DNA from: Listeria goaensis
GTDB lineage: Bacteria; Bacillota; Bacilli; Lactobacillales; Listeriaceae
Reading direction: 5' to 3'
Assembly: GCF_900186125.1 (NCBI RefSeq)
Contig: NZ_FYBQ01000009.1
Coordinates: 55,833-119,832 of the forward strand
Length of the DNA stretch: 64,000 nt
Part shown: in pieces, positions 10,367 through 20,261 of the stretch
Position numbering within the stretch: position 1 is the stretch's first letter
Layout of the letters: each line of letters opens with the position of its first letter
Position numbers and translations under genes: made by a program
The notes under the pieces: generated by a model
Database searches by the model: none
What the model was told of the DNA's origin: nothing
The model's input: the letters and a program-made list of their open reading frames with translations, nothing else

Positions 10367-10370
10367 CAAC

Positions 10371-10401
10371 AAAAAATCTCCTCCCTCAAAAAAGGGACGA
10401 G
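10371..10401 (-). terminator. T-box attenuator hairpin of ileS
   Basis: On the minus strand CTCGTCCCT and AGGGAGGAG form an imperfect stem around TTTTTTG, followed by ATTTTTTG. This is the terminator form of the T-box and shares its 5' arm with the antiterminator. Confidence 0.85.
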
Positions 10402-10595
10402 ATTATCGCGTTACCACCCTTGTTGACAGGAATTTAATTTCTTGCCCACTCGTTCCAATAACGCTTGGCGGCGCTAGTTCTTACTGGATTCGGAACTAGA
10501 GATTCCAGAGTGATTTCTATTTTCCGTCCAATTTCAGTCTCACACCGTCACTGAATCGCTTGGATTGGGTTAGAAAAATATACTTGTCTCTTTCA
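10371..10595 (-). promoter_or_regulatory. T-box riboswitch leader of ileS
   Basis: The minus strand carries the conserved T-box sequence AAGGGTGGTAACGCG (near 10404-10422) just before the attenuator. Upstream is a Stem I-like region from about 10590. An ATC isoleucine codon at 10512-10514, within ATAGAAATCACT, is a good specifier-loop candidate. Uncharged tRNA-Ile would pair with specifier and T-box bulge and allow readthrough. The T-box call is firm; the exact specifier is an inference. Confidence 0.88.
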
Positions 10596-10603
10596 ACATC
10601 TAT

Positions 10604-11137
10604 TTAGTCAATATTTTCTTCTGAATCGGCATCTTGTACTTCTTTGATGGATTTTAATTCTGTTGCGTCAACATCATATTCCATCATTTGTTGCCAATCG
10701 TCACTTTGGATTAAATCCATTTGTGCTTCTACAAGTAGGCGAAGTCTTTCGCGGAAAACTTTGGATTGGCGTTTTAAATCTTCAATTTCAATCGCAATTT
10801 TACGTGCTTTTGAAAGAGAGTCAGCTAAAATTCGGTCTGCGTTTTTCTCTGCTTCACGAATGATTAATTTTGCTTCTTTTTCAGCAGATAGTTTCACTTC
10901 TTCGGCAGCTGTTTGCGCAACGATAAGTGACTTATTTAAGGTTTCTTCAATGTTTGTAAAATGACCTAAACGCTCTTCGTTGTTGCTAAGCGAATCCTCC
11001 ATACGTTTCTTTTCTTTAATTACTTGCTCATAATCTTTGATGATTTGATCAAGAAAATCATTGACTTCATCTTCATCGTAACCTCTAAAACCACGGGTAA
11101 ATTCTTTATTATGTATGTCCAGTGGTGATAATGGCAT
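10604..11137 (-). CDS. divIVA: Cell-division/polarity protein DivIVA
   Basis: Binds negatively curved membrane at septa and poles and organises division and polar secretion. 177 residues. The N-terminal lipid-binding domain begins MPLSPLDIHNKEFTRGFRGY, with the FTRGFRGYDEDEVNDFL core, and most of the rest is coiled coil with an acidic tail. An in-frame ATG at 11152 lies within the GGAGG ribosome site, so the ATG at 11137 is used. It follows niaR and precedes ileS. Confidence 0.95.
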   Translation of the reverse strand: MPLSPLDIHNKEFTRGFRGYDEDEVNDFLDQIIKDYEQVIKEKKRMEDSLSNNEERLGHFTNIEETLNKSLIVAQTAAEEVKLSAEKEAKLIIREAEKNADRILADSLSKARKIAIEIEDLKRQSKVFRERLRLLVEAQMDLIQSDDWQQMMEYDVDATELKSIKEVQDADSEENID

Positions 11138-11268
11138 AGCTAACACCTCCATGCAAATTATAAAAACAGTTTTTAATTTTTTCTTTTAAATAGCTTTTCT
11201 GTAAAAATAGCCTAATATAAATTACATTTTACCATAAAGACCTTCGTTTTCATAGTTTTGTGTCAAAT

Positions 11269-11787
11269 TTATTGAACTAGTATGCCTAAACGTCCTAACG
11301 CTTCAATAGCTTCATCTAATTGTTCGTCTGTATCTGCTTCAATTGTATGCAAATGAATACCATTAGTTAGCCCTGAAAGCATCATTGCGTTTGTTGCTCC
11401 GAGACGCCTAATAAATTTTTCAACATCAAAACGGTTGTTTAAATGTAACGACGCAACGATTTCTCCGTAAATGGGGTGTTCCACAATGACATCAATAATG
11501 GATACTCCATAATCAACAAGCGTGTTAAGTTCCTTTTCCGATTCTCGTTTCGTATGTTGACAAGCAATCACTCGCCTTGGCCGACTGCTCTCTGATACGT
11601 ATAAATAGCCTTGTGGTGTAGAGATAACTGGTGAATTTGTTGCACGAAGAAGAGAAATATCTTGTACAATCACTTGGCGACTGACGTTTGTTCGTTTGGC
11701 TAGTTCTGCACCAGAAATTGGCTCGTCTGCTTCCATCAGCCATTTTGAAATCGATTTACGACGTTCCTCACCTAGCATTTTCTTCAT
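11269..11787 (-). CDS. niaR: NAD biosynthesis repressor NiaR (YrxA type)
   Basis: A niacin-responsive repressor. 172 residues: a winged helix-turn-helix at about 8-60 (ISGAELAKRTNVSRQVIVQDI) and the 3H domain at about 70-170, whose three conserved histidines are visible in IVEHPIYGEI, ASLHLNNRFD and GIHLHTIE. AAAGAGGT ends directly at an in-frame GTG at 11793, so the ATG at 11787 (6-base spacing) is chosen. From memory, L. monocytogenes has nifS-nadBCA beside this gene. Here neither side carries them, so its targets (nad genes or niacin uptake) must lie elsewhere or be lost. Confidence 0.88.
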   Translation of the reverse strand: MKKMLGEERRKSISKWLMEADEPISGAELAKRTNVSRQVIVQDISLLRATNSPVISTPQGYLYVSESSRPRRVIACQHTKRESEKELNTLVDYGVSIIDVIVEHPIYGEIVASLHLNNRFDVEKFIRRLGATNAMMLSGLTNGIHLHTIEADTDEQLDEAIEALGRLGILVQ

Positions 11788-11806
11788 TGGCACACCTCTT
11801 TAATTT

Positions 11807-12583
11807 TTATTTCAAAAAACCGATATCCATGCGAATTTTATCTTTTCTTGTTCGTCCATGTATATACAAAAGTTTAATTCGACCGTATCCGCGGACGGAT
11901 AAGATGTCTGCTTCCTCACAATCAAAATCTGGATTCTCAACAACTTTCCAATTCACTTTAACAAGTCCTGCTTGAATCATTTGTTTCGCTTTTTGCCGTG
12001 ATAAATGTAGGGCATTAGCTACCACACTATCTAAACGAAGACTTGGAACTGTAATCATTGTTTCTTCCCAGACTGGTTCAATTTGTAACGCCGCATCAAG
12101 CGGTAGCTTTTCAAGCGTAATATTGACTTTCCCGATTTTATCAAGTTGACTTGAAACATAATTTTCCATTTCTGAATCTACAAAAAATTGCCATTCCTCT
12201 TCTAAATTGACTATGTCACCAAAAATCTCCCTTTTTATTCCGAGTGACATAAGTGTTCCTAAAATCTTTTGATGCGAAAGCGTCGTGAATTTTACTGGGT
12301 AGCGAATATGGAAAAGCGCGATGTTAAAATCATCTATTGTTGGTGTGTAATAATCTGGATAGATGAGTGCTCTTTTCCGTTCTGTAACAGGCGTTCCGCC
12401 GAAAAACTTCACTTCAATATTTTCATAACTGCCCACTATCGTTTGTACGATAAAACGTTGTCGTGGATCTAAAAAGTCGGTTAGTTTCGGCGTATATTCA
12501 TCTGTTACTTGCATCGTAATTTCTAATATTTGGTCAATAAAAGCATGTTCTTCCCCGCGAAAATGTTGATAAATCCCTTCCAT
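11807..12583 (-). CDS. ylmH: S4-domain RNA-binding protein YlmH
   Basis: 258 residues. The C-terminal S4 RNA-binding domain (about residues 180-245, RLDSVVANALHLSRQKAKQ) follows a YlmH-type N-terminal region. In Bacillus the protein has been linked to ribosome quality control and it lies in the post-ftsZ cluster. Ribosome site GAGGAGAG. A terminator and an extended -10 promoter precede it, so ylmH-niaR can be transcribed separately from the sepF-ylmG part. Confidence 0.9.
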   Translation of the reverse strand: MEGIYQHFRGEEHAFIDQILEITMQVTDEYTPKLTDFLDPRQRFIVQTIVGSYENIEVKFFGGTPVTERKRALIYPDYYTPTIDDFNIALFHIRYPVKFTTLSHQKILGTLMSLGIKREIFGDIVNLEEEWQFFVDSEMENYVSSQLDKIGKVNITLEKLPLDAALQIEPVWEETMITVPSLRLDSVVANALHLSRQKAKQMIQAGLVKVNWKVVENPDFDCEEADILSVRGYGRIKLLYIHGRTRKDKIRMDIGFLK

Positions 12584-12621
12584 TCGTACTCTCTCCTCTT
12601 TTTTAAACGCATATACATTTC

Positions 12622-12650
12622 ATTATACCATGGATTTATAACGAACAAAA
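12622..12650 (-). promoter_or_regulatory. Extended -10 promoter upstream of ylmH
   Basis: The minus strand has TGGTATAAT (extended -10; TATAAT at 12622-12627) 39 bases upstream of the ylmH start. The -35 region (TTGTTC) is poor and 15 bases away. Confidence 0.45.
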
Positions 12651-12674
12651 AAAGCCATGCCTAAGCATAGCTTT
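12645..12674 (-). terminator. Terminator after ylmG
   Basis: Stem AAAGCTATGC / GCATGGCTTT (one G-T pair) with loop TTAG, followed by a T7 run on the minus strand. It overlaps the ylmG stop codon. Confidence 0.75.
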
Positions 12675-12963
12675 AAAATAACAATGGTAATACATATTTA
12701 TAAATTAAATTTGTTAACACCGACATTGCAAATTGGAATGCAATAAAGGCAACAAGTGATGAGATGTCAAAAATACCAATTGGCGGTATAATCCTTCTAA
12801 ACGGTTCTAAGATTGGTTCAAAGATTTTTCCTAGAAAACGTCCGATTTTAGATTCACGCGCTCCTGGGAACCAGCTCATCAAAAAGTAAACAAACATTAA
12901 AGTTGGCAAATAGCGAATGATAAACAAGATTACTTGCACAACTTGATATAAAAACAGTTCCAA
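12673..12963 (-). CDS. ylmG: YggT-family membrane protein YlmG
   Basis: 96 residues with two hydrophobic segments (about 5-25 and 70-95) flanking a conserved basic loop with the FEPILEPFRRIIPPIG motif. Its function is not settled; it is associated with division and membrane organisation in the post-ftsZ cluster. The start is TTG, 8 bases after AGAGGTGG; no better start exists. It lies between sepF and ylmH. Confidence 0.88.
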   Translation of the reverse strand: MELFLYQVVQVILFIIRYLPTLMFVYFLMSWFPGARESKIGRFLGKIFEPILEPFRRIIPPIGIFDISSLVAFIAFQFAMSVLTNLIYKYVLPLLF

Positions 12964-12986
12964 AAAGAGTCCACCTCTCTAGTTAC

Positions 12987-13448
12987 TTACATGAAGTCTT
13001 GTTCTTCTAACATTTCGGAAATAGATCCATCTACGTCCACATTTTCAGGTGTACATAAGAAAATATTATTTCCAATGCGCTGAATATCTCCGCCAAGAGC
13101 ATATACAGTCCCACTTAAAAAGTCTACAATCCGAATCGCCTGATCATGGCTAATTCGTTGTAAGTTTACAACTAGTGTTTTATATTCTTTTAAGTAATCC
13201 GAAAGTTCTTGTGCTTCTGCATAAACACGAGGTTCAGCTAACACTACTTGACTAGAAAATTGCGCACCTTGCATACTTACCACCTTGTTGTTTTCAGATT
13301 CTTCCACTGCTCGGAATTTATTCTTAGCTGCTTTTTTTTGTACCATTGGTTCAGGCTCCTGTACTTTTTTTGATGTTGGTTCTTCGTAGTATTCTTCTCC
13401 ATCTTCATCTAAAAAGAAAAAAGATTTAAATTTGTTTGAAAGTCCCAT
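12987..13448 (-). CDS. sepF: Cell-division protein SepF
   Basis: Anchors FtsZ to the membrane and bundles filaments in Gram-positives. 153 residues: an N-terminal amphipathic helix (MGLSNKFKSFFF), an acidic linker, then the SepF/DUF552 domain (about 65-150, with IVDFLSG and GGDIQRIG). A GTG 12 bases upstream lies within GGAGGTG, so the ATG at 13448 is used. It lies between ylmE and ylmG. Confidence 0.93.
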   Translation of the reverse strand: MGLSNKFKSFFFLDEDGEEYYEEPTSKKVQEPEPMVQKKAAKNKFRAVEESENNKVVSMQGAQFSSQVVLAEPRVYAEAQELSDYLKEYKTLVVNLQRISHDQAIRIVDFLSGTVYALGGDIQRIGNNIFLCTPENVDVDGSISEMLEEQDFM

Positions 13449-13468
13449 GATTTTTTGCACCTCCGTAA

Positions 13469-14140
13469 TTAGTCGTTCACCAAAGCTCTACCTACTCGAA
13501 TATGTGTAGCACCTTCTTCTATCGCAATCATGTAGTCATTCGTCATTCCCATCGATAGTTCCTTACATGGTACACGGTTTAAACCGAGCTTTTGAATGTC
13601 TAGTTGCAACTGCTTTAATTCGTGAAATACTTGATGTAACTCACTCACATCTTCCGTAAGTGGTGCCATAGTCATTAAACCAATAATTTCAATATTCTTA
13701 AAATCCGTCTCTTTCAAGAAACGAACAGCTGCTTCCCTAGTAAAGCCATGTTTTGCTTCTTCACCAGAAATATTAATTTGCAAGAAGCAAGGTGATGATT
13801 TTGTTGTACGTTTTTCAATTTCTTTTGCTAAACTAGGGCGGTCTACAGAATGAATGATGTCCACTTTATCCACTATGTCACGCACTTTTCGCGTTTGCAA
13901 GGAACCGATGAAATGCCAGACAATATCGGGCAAATCCTGTAAGGCCTCAAATTTTTCTAAAAAAACGTCCGCCCGGTTTTCACCAAAATTCCGTAAACCT
14001 AACTCGTATAGCTCTCGTATTCCAGCCACATCGATTGTTTTCGTGACTGCCACCAGATGGACATCATTAGTACGTCCAACTTTTTGGCAGGCTGCTTCAA
14101 TATTTGATTCAATGTGACTAAGATTGTCTTTTTTCGTCAT
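13469..14140 (-). CDS. ylmE: PLP homeostasis protein (YggS/PROSC family)
   Basis: A non-catalytic PLP-binding alanine-racemase-fold protein that balances PLP and amino-acid pools. 223 residues, normal. The PLP lysine is in LVAVTKTI near residue 34, and the C-terminal phosphate-binding stretch contains LSMGMTNDY and THIRVGRALV. It lies between ftsZ and sepF, the standard Bacilli position. Confidence 0.92.
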   Translation of the reverse strand: MTKKDNLSHIESNIEAACQKVGRTNDVHLVAVTKTIDVAGIRELYELGLRNFGENRADVFLEKFEALQDLPDIVWHFIGSLQTRKVRDIVDKVDIIHSVDRPSLAKEIEKRTTKSSPCFLQINISGEEAKHGFTREAAVRFLKETDFKNIEIIGLMTMAPLTEDVSELHQVFHELKQLQLDIQKLGLNRVPCKELSMGMTNDYMIAIEEGATHIRVGRALVND

Positions 14141-14194
14141 GATTACCTACACCTTTTTATGTGGATTCCCACTTTATCCGCGGTTTAAACGAAA

Positions 14195-15346
14195 TTAGCT
14201 TCTGCGATTTCGATTGCGAATGAAGGCTGGCACATCAACATCGCCGTTATTCGTTTCCACAGCTTGTTTAGGTTCCGCAACTTGCGGTTCCTCATGCTTC
14301 ACTTCTTGTGTTTCATTGGCTGCATAGTTTGGACGATTTACTTGAATTTGTTGCCCGGCAGCTGGACGACGGTTTTTCATCTCCGCTTGTTTCGCTTCAT
14401 CAAATCCTGTCGCAATTACAGTCACAATAAGTTCATCTTTTAATTCATCATTGATGACTGAACCAAAAATCATATTGACTTCTGGATCAGATGCGCTTGA
14501 TACAATTTCAGCTGCTTCTTGAACTTCATACAAGCTTAAGTTTGAGCCACCTGTGATATTCATTAGCACACCTTTTGCTCCATCAATTGATGTTTCAAGA
14601 AGTGGAGATGAAATTGCTTTTTTAGCGGCGTCTGCGGCACGATTTTCACCTGTCGCGATACCAATTCCCATGAGGGCAGATCCGCGGTTTGTCATGATGG
14701 TTTTTACGTCAGCGAAGTCTAAATTGATTAGCCCTGGGACAGCAATTAAATCCGAAATACCTTGAACGCCTTGTCGTAAAACATTATCAGCTTCACGGAA
14801 AGCTTCAAGCATTGGGGTGTTTTTATCTACAATCTGCAAGAGGCGATCATTTGGGATAACGATAAGTGTGTCTACCGCTTCTTTCATCGCTTCAGTTCCA
14901 GCTACAGCTTGCTTCGAACGTTTTGGTCCTTCAAAGCCAAACGGACGAGTCACAACACCGACAGTAAGAGCGCCCATTTCTTTTGCAATTTGTGCAATAA
15001 CAGGGGCTGCTCCTGTTCCTGTCCCGCCGCCCATTCCAGCAGTGACGAAAACCATATCCGAGCCTTTTAATGCTTCTTCAATCATTTCGCGACTTTCTTC
15101 CGCAGCTTTTTTCCCGATGTCAGGAACAGCTCCGGCTCCTAGTCCACGCGTTAGCTTTGTGCCAATTTGTAATTTAATTTCTGATTTTGCTAAATTAAGC
15201 GCTTGAGCGTCAGTATTCACAGCAATAAATTCAACACCTTGAACACCGTGTTCAATCATGCGGTTAACAGCGTTATTTCCGCCACCACCGACACCAATGA
15301 CTTTAATCGTCGCCAAGCTCTCAGAATTTGTATCAAACTCTAACAT
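14195..15346 (-). CDS. ftsZ: Cell-division GTPase FtsZ
   Basis: Tubulin-like GTPase that builds the Z-ring. 383 residues. The tubulin signature [10 protein letters not shown] lies at about 107-116, with the T7-loop region [11 protein letters not shown] further on. The linker (about 320-365) is variable and the conserved C-terminal peptide [12 protein letters not shown] ends the protein, binding FtsA and SepF. A frame-internal ATG at 15367 lies upstream of the AGGAGG site, so the ATG at 15346 giving MLEFDTN is chosen. It directly follows ftsA. Confidence 0.97.
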   Translation of the reverse strand: MLEFDTNSESLATIKVIGVGGGGNNAVNRMIEHGVQGVEFIAVNTDAQALNLAKSEIKLQIGTKLTRGLGAGAVPDIGKKAAEESREMIEEALKGSDMVFVTAGMGGGTGTGAAPVIAQIAKEMGALTVGVVTRPFGFEGPKRSKQAVAGTEAMKEAVDTLIVIPNDRLLQIVDKNTPMLEAFREADNVLRQGVQGISDLIAVPGLINLDFADVKTIMTNRGSALMGIGIATGENRAADAAKKAISSPLLETSIDGAKGVLMNITGGSNLSLYEVQEAAEIVSSASDPEVNMIFGSVINDELKDELIVTVIATGFDEAKQAEMKNRRPAAGQQIQVNRPNYAANETQEVKHEEPQVAEPKQAVETNNGDVDVPAFIRNRNRRS

Positions 15347-15382
15347 ATTTTTGCCTCCTAGTTTCACGATTTCCGATATATT

Positions 15383-16660
15383 TTATTCGAAAAAGGCTCC
15401 AAAAAAGTTTTTCATTTTCGTTGTTACCTTTTCATCTTCTGTTTTCTTTCGCTTCGGCTGTTTCGTAGCTCTTGCTTGCGTTTTTTCCTCTACTTGCTCC
15501 TCTGTATCGCTGCTTAAATCTCGGCCATCAAACTCAGCTAAGTTATAAGCATACTGGATTAAACCGACCGCTGTCGTATAAGCAGGATCGCGTACACCGA
15601 TATAATCTGGCATCGCGAGTCTAACGTGCCCACCTAGTGTTTTAGCCGCTAGTTCGAGGGAGCCAGGTATGCCAGAGCCGCCGCCAGTTAAGACAAATCC
15701 GCCCGGCAATTGGGTGAAACCAGCTTGTTTTAAGCCGTCTAGTGCGAGTAGGAAAATTTCTTCCATGCGAGCCTCGATGATGTCGGCGATTTCAACTTGC
15801 GTGAAATGTTGCTTCTGGTCAGAACCAATCACATCAATCGCAAAAATTTCGTCCGCTGAAGCTTCGTCATAAAAAGCGTAACCGTGCTCTAATTTAACCT
15901 TCTCCGCATTTGTCGTAGAAGTATTTAGACCAAGAGAAAGGTCTTTTGTGACATTATCTCCGCCAACTGGAATGACAAACGTATAAACTAATTTGCCATG
16001 TTCAAAGACGCTGACAGTCGTTGTGCCGGCACCGACATTAATTAATGTTGTGCCAAACTCCAAATCGTCTTCCGATAATGAAATTGCTGCTTCTGCTAAA
16101 GGTTGCAAGACGATTTCTGTAATTTCAAGTCCTGCTCGCTCCACACATCTCAGTGTATTATGTAAAATTGTTTTTGAGCCTGTTACAAGTGTTCCTTCCA
16201 TTTCAAGTCGAACACCACTCATGCCGCGGGGATCTGTAATGCCATCAAAACCATCTACAACGAATTGTTCTGGAATTAAGCTAATGATTTCTCTTTCAGC
16301 AGTAAGCGGTATCACTTGCGCTGCATCCATCACATTCCATACGTCTTCAACAGTAATTTCAGGCTTGTCACTGCTTACGGCAACAATGCCACGCGCTTCT
16401 AAAAGCGCTACTTGACTCGCGACAATGCCAACAATGACTTGCGAAATTTCAACGCCAACCATGCGTTCAGCTTGACTAATTGCTTTTTTAATAGATTCAA
16501 CGGCTTTATCGATATCAATAATAATACCTTTTTTAATTCCCTGTGCAGGAACATCTCCAACACCAATAATGTTAAGACGTTCGTTTGCCATTTCGGCAAT
16601 AATGACCTTGATTTTGGATGAACCAATGTCAAGGCTCACATAAATTTCACTTTCTCCCAT
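15383..16660 (-). CDS. ftsA: Cell-division protein FtsA
   Basis: Actin-like ATPase that tethers FtsZ to the membrane. 425 residues. Visible are the phosphate-1 loop LDIGSSKIKVI near the start, the 1C domain (about 85-165), phosphate-2/adenosine motifs (INVGAGTTT, LTGGGSGIPG) and a C-terminal amphipathic helix MKNFFGAFF after a basic linker. Ribosome site GGAGGTG. It lies between divIB and ftsZ; the 216-base gap before it holds no ORF. Confidence 0.96.
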   Translation of the reverse strand: MGESEIYVSLDIGSSKIKVIIAEMANERLNIIGVGDVPAQGIKKGIIIDIDKAVESIKKAISQAERMVGVEISQVIVGIVASQVALLEARGIVAVSSDKPEITVEDVWNVMDAAQVIPLTAEREIISLIPEQFVVDGFDGITDPRGMSGVRLEMEGTLVTGSKTILHNTLRCVERAGLEITEIVLQPLAEAAISLSEDDLEFGTTLINVGAGTTTVSVFEHGKLVYTFVIPVGGDNVTKDLSLGLNTSTTNAEKVKLEHGYAFYDEASADEIFAIDVIGSDQKQHFTQVEIADIIEARMEEIFLLALDGLKQAGFTQLPGGFVLTGGGSGIPGSLELAAKTLGGHVRLAMPDYIGVRDPAYTTAVGLIQYAYNLAEFDGRDLSSDTEEQVEEKTQARATKQPKRKKTEDEKVTTKMKNFFGAFFE

Positions 16661-16876
16661 TTATCGGCACCTCCTTTTATTCATTCATATATTTTCCCAA
16701 AACGGGGTTGTTTTCTCTATCCTGTTTTCTATTGTTAGCTTCGAGTTCACTTATTTACAGTCTACACTAACAAAACATGTAATTAAAGCACAAAGAACAA
16801 TTTTTGACTATTTTTTTGAATTTATTTTTTCAAAACTCAAAAAACGCGAACAAACGCTCGTAATCAAGCCTTAATT

Positions 16877-17668
16877 CTAATCTTTTTTCTGTTCTTCTGA
16901 CTTTTTCGCTTCATTTTGTTTATAGTAACTTTCAAAATAGGCGCCTACTTCTAAATTAATGACACCTTTTTGTCCTTCTTGAAGCTGGGCTACAATAGAC
17001 GGATAATAACTCATTTTTTCTGCAAAAGTAGGGATTGTTGCGGAAACTTGATTGCCGTCATTCATGTAAAGCACAATATGTTCGGCATCGCTTTTTTTAG
17101 GGTCTAAATGGACTTCTGAAATGGCTCGTATGACTTCTTCTGGCAATTGATTCATTTGCTCGACCATGTCTTTTAATACCGTTCCATTTTTAAAGCCGAC
17201 ATATAAAGCGCGGTTTCCAATTGGAAATTTTTGGGCATTATCATTTAGAATTTTGCCATTTTCTAAAATATCGTAGTACATGCCGTCTTTTTCCATATAG
17301 CCTACCGTTTTATATTCGGTAATTTTTAATTTTAAGTTGCGCAGTCCATCTTTTTCAACAACTGCCTTTTTAATGAGTTCTTGCTTCTCAAGTTGCTTTT
17401 CCACTTTGCTATTGTTAACAGCAATCACAAAATCGCTTGAGTCAACGCCACTTGCTTGTCTGATTTCATTCTCGGTCAATTGGCGATTTCCTGAAACATA
17501 GATTTGATCAACCTTGCTGAAAGGGGATAGAAAATAAAGGGTAATCAGGATTAAAACGGCAAAGAAGCCTACCAATATAGCGAGATGACGAATAAGTTTC
17601 TTCTTGCGATAACGTTTTAGTTCAGGAATTTTATTTTCGATTGAGATAATTTTTTTGTTGTCCGTCAT
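16877..17668 (-). CDS. divIB: Cell-division protein DivIB (FtsQ)
   Basis: Bitopic divisome protein that works with FtsL and DivIC. 263 residues: a basic cytoplasmic tail, one membrane helix (about 27-48), a POTRA domain (about 50-120, beginning with VDQIYVSGNRQLTENEI) and the beta domain, then a charged KKSEEQKK tail. AAAGGAG precedes the ATG. It lies between murG and ftsA. Confidence 0.93.
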   Translation of the reverse strand: MTDNKKIISIENKIPELKRYRKKKLIRHLAILVGFFAVLILITLYFLSPFSKVDQIYVSGNRQLTENEIRQASGVDSSDFVIAVNNSKVEKQLEKQELIKKAVVEKDGLRNLKLKITEYKTVGYMEKDGMYYDILENGKILNDNAQKFPIGNRALYVGFKNGTVLKDMVEQMNQLPEEVIRAISEVHLDPKKSDAEHIVLYMNDGNQVSATIPTFAEKMSYYPSIVAQLQEGQKGVINLEVGAYFESYYKQNEAKKSEEQKKD

Positions 17669-17703
17669 ATTCGCATCTCCTTTCTATTGTTTTCATCCCT
17701 TTT

Positions 17704-18795
17704 TTATTTAATTAGTTGCACAACCACATCAACAAGACGTTCTGCTGCGTCAGGTACTCCGAGCTCTTTAGCGGCGTAAGCCATTTTGTTTAACTTGGTT
17801 TCATCTACCATAATCGCATCGACTTTTTCCATTAAATTAGCTTGGGTTAATTCTTCTTGCGTAATGACGATACTGGCGCCATTTCTTTCTAAAGAACGAG
17901 CGTTATTCTCTTGGTGATTCGCCGTCACGTAAGGGCTCGGGATTAGAATACTTGGCAGTCCTAATGCTGTCAGCTCGGCAAGCGTCGTCGCGCCGGCTCT
18001 TGAGATGACGAGATTCACAGAGTTTAAAACAGCGGGCATATCATAGATAAAGGGTTGCACGCTAATGGTATTTGGTAAATCCATTGCGGCTAGCTTATCT
18101 TTTATTTTTTCGTAGTGCACTTCGCCAGTCACATAAAGGAGCTGGTAATCTTTTTCACACCACGCGGGTAAAATTTGCTCGACTGCCTCATTAATTGCTT
18201 TCGCTCCCCTACTTCCGCCAAATGCAAGCACAGTTTGTTTGGCAGAATCTAAGCCGTATGCCGAAAGAACAGCGGCGTCTTCTGTGCGGATGACTTCTGA
18301 GGCGCGCGGATTTCCGGTGAAAACAATTTTTTCAGAAGCAAAAGAATCGCTCACTTCTTCAAAACAGATTGCCACTTTATCCGCATACCGACTTAAAAAC
18401 TTATTCGTCAGACCCGCGACACTATTTTGCTCATGTATGACAGTTGGAATGCCTAACTTTGCTGCCGCATACACGACAGGTCCGCAAACATAACCACCCG
18501 TACCAATTACACAATCTGGTTTAAAATCACGCAAAATTTCCTTTGAGCGCGTAACGCCCTTTAGAAAGCGTGTTATCGTTTTGATATTTTCAAAAGAAAG
18601 CGAGCGTTTAAAACCAGTGATTTCAATAGCTTCAAACGGAATGTCTGCATGCTTCACAATATCAGATTCCAGCCCCTTTTCTGTACCAATGTATAGAAAT
18701 TCGGCGTCTGGATATTCTTTTTTACATTCTCTTAGGAAAGCAAGCGCCGGATAAACATGGCCACCCGTACCGCCTCCGCTTAATACGATTCTCAT
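17704..18795 (-). CDS. murG: UDP-GlcNAc:lipid I GlcNAc transferase MurG
   Basis: Converts lipid I to lipid II at the inner membrane face. 363 residues, GT-B fold. The N-terminal [11 protein letters not shown] loop (6-16) binds lipid I phosphate and FGGSRGA (about 192-198) the UDP. The start ATG overlaps the murD stop by four bases, which suggests translational coupling. Confidence 0.97.
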   Translation of the reverse strand: MRIVLSGGGTGGHVYPALAFLRECKKEYPDAEFLYIGTEKGLESDIVKHADIPFEAIEITGFKRSLSFENIKTITRFLKGVTRSKEILRDFKPDCVIGTGGYVCGPVVYAAAKLGIPTVIHEQNSVAGLTNKFLSRYADKVAICFEEVSDSFASEKIVFTGNPRASEVIRTEDAAVLSAYGLDSAKQTVLAFGGSRGAKAINEAVEQILPAWCEKDYQLLYVTGEVHYEKIKDKLAAMDLPNTISVQPFIYDMPAVLNSVNLVISRAGATTLAELTALGLPSILIPSPYVTANHQENNARSLERNGASIVITQEELTQANLMEKVDAIMVDETKLNKMAYAAKELGVPDAAERLVDVVVQLIK

Positions 18796-20159
18796 TGTTC
18801 CACCTCATCTGTCAATTCTTGAATAGCATTCATATAGGCGTTGCCACGCACTTCAAACGTGCGGTACTGGTCCCAACTTGCACAGGCTGGCGAAAGCAAA
18901 ATGACGTCGCCGGGTCTTGAAACCTTGAAGGCAACTGGAACGGCGTCCTCAACATTTTTCACGTAGTGGACATCAATCTCGACTTCTTTTGCAATGCGTG
19001 CCATTTTATTTGCTGTTTCGCCAAAGACAACAACGGCTTTAACATTTCTTAAAAATGGTTTTAATTCATCAAATTCATTGCCGCGATCAAGTCCGCCGGC
19101 AAGCAATATCACAGGCTGTTTAAACCCTTTAAGCGCGCTTTGAGTTGCAAGAATGTTCGTTGCTTTTGAATCATTATAAAATTTTCTGCCGAGTAGCTCA
19201 GTGACAAACTGCGTCCGGTGCTCCACACCTTTAAAGGTTTCAAGCACATGCATGAGGGCTTCATTCTGTACGCCAATCGTCTTCGCTACCGCAATAGAAG
19301 CGAGAATATTTTCCAAATTATGTTCGCCCGGAAGTAAAATATCATCGCGTTTCCCAATTTCTTCCTCGCCAAACATCAACATGCCGTTCTGCACATAAGC
19401 CCCTTCTGAAAGCCTTTGGGTGGTTGAAAACGGGATGATCTTAGCCGCCGTTTTTTTCGTTAAGTGGATAAGTTCTTCCTGGTCCCAATTGATGACTAAA
19501 TAATCATCTGCGGTTTGATTTTTTTGGATTTTCCACTTGGCAGCCACATATTCCTCACGCGTATGATGATAATCAAGATGGGCTTCATAAATGTTTGTAA
19601 TCACTGAAATTTGCGGACGGAATGTATCAATTCCCATCAATTGGAAAGAGGAAAGTTCCATCGTAATGTATTGGTCACTTGTTGCTTTTTCTGCCACTTC
19701 TGACGCGGGGAAACCGATATTCCCTGCAAGAAGCGACTTGTTTTTTTCCATTTCATTTAACATGTGATGAATAATGGTCGTTGTCGTTGTTTTACCATTC
19801 GTTCCCGTAATGCCAATGATAGGCGCATCTGAAATTTGGTAAGCAAGTTCAACTTCTGTTAAGATAGGCAATTTCAAGCGTTCTGCTTTTGCAATCATCG
19901 GGTTATTATATGGAATGCCTGGATTTTTCACAACCAGTTCAAAGCCTTCATCAAGTAATTCTGTTGGGTGGCTGCCGCAAATGACTTTGATTCCTTGTTC
20001 AAGTAAACCTTGTGCTTCTGGGTTCTCACTAAAAGGTAGTTTGTCGTTGACTGTTACGAATGCGCCCAATTTATGAAGTAAACTTGCTGCACTAACACCA
20101 CTTCTGGCTAAACCAAGCACAAGTACTTTTTTGTGATGGTATTGACTAATATTTTTCAT
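18792..20159 (-). CDS. murD: UDP-MurNAc-L-Ala:D-Glu ligase MurD
   Basis: Adds D-glutamate to UDP-MurNAc-L-alanine. 455 residues with three domains: UDP binding at the N-terminus, the ATPase with the P-loop [11 protein letters not shown] (116-126), and a C-terminal domain with [12 protein letters not shown]. Start after GGGGGAA. It lies between mraY and murG. Confidence 0.96.
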   Translation of the reverse strand: MKNISQYHHKKVLVLGLARSGVSAASLLHKLGAFVTVNDKLPFSENPEAQGLLEQGIKVICGSHPTELLDEGFELVVKNPGIPYNNPMIAKAERLKLPILTEVELAYQISDAPIIGITGTNGKTTTTTIIHHMLNEMEKNKSLLAGNIGFPASEVAEKATSDQYITMELSSFQLMGIDTFRPQISVITNIYEAHLDYHHTREEYVAAKWKIQKNQTADDYLVINWDQEELIHLTKKTAAKIIPFSTTQRLSEGAYVQNGMLMFGEEEIGKRDDILLPGEHNLENILASIAVAKTIGVQNEALMHVLETFKGVEHRTQFVTELLGRKFYNDSKATNILATQSALKGFKQPVILLAGGLDRGNEFDELKPFLRNVKAVVVFGETANKMARIAKEVEIDVHYVKNVEDAVPVAFKVSRPGDVILLSPACASWDQYRTFEVRGNAYMNAIQELTDEVEQ

Positions 20160-20261
20160 AAAAATTTCCCCCGTTTTTTAAATGCTTAGAAACGACCGAA
20201 AGCGCCAACTAAAACTGGTTTTTAAAACCGTTTAGAGACGCCTTATGCCGCAAATTGCGGC

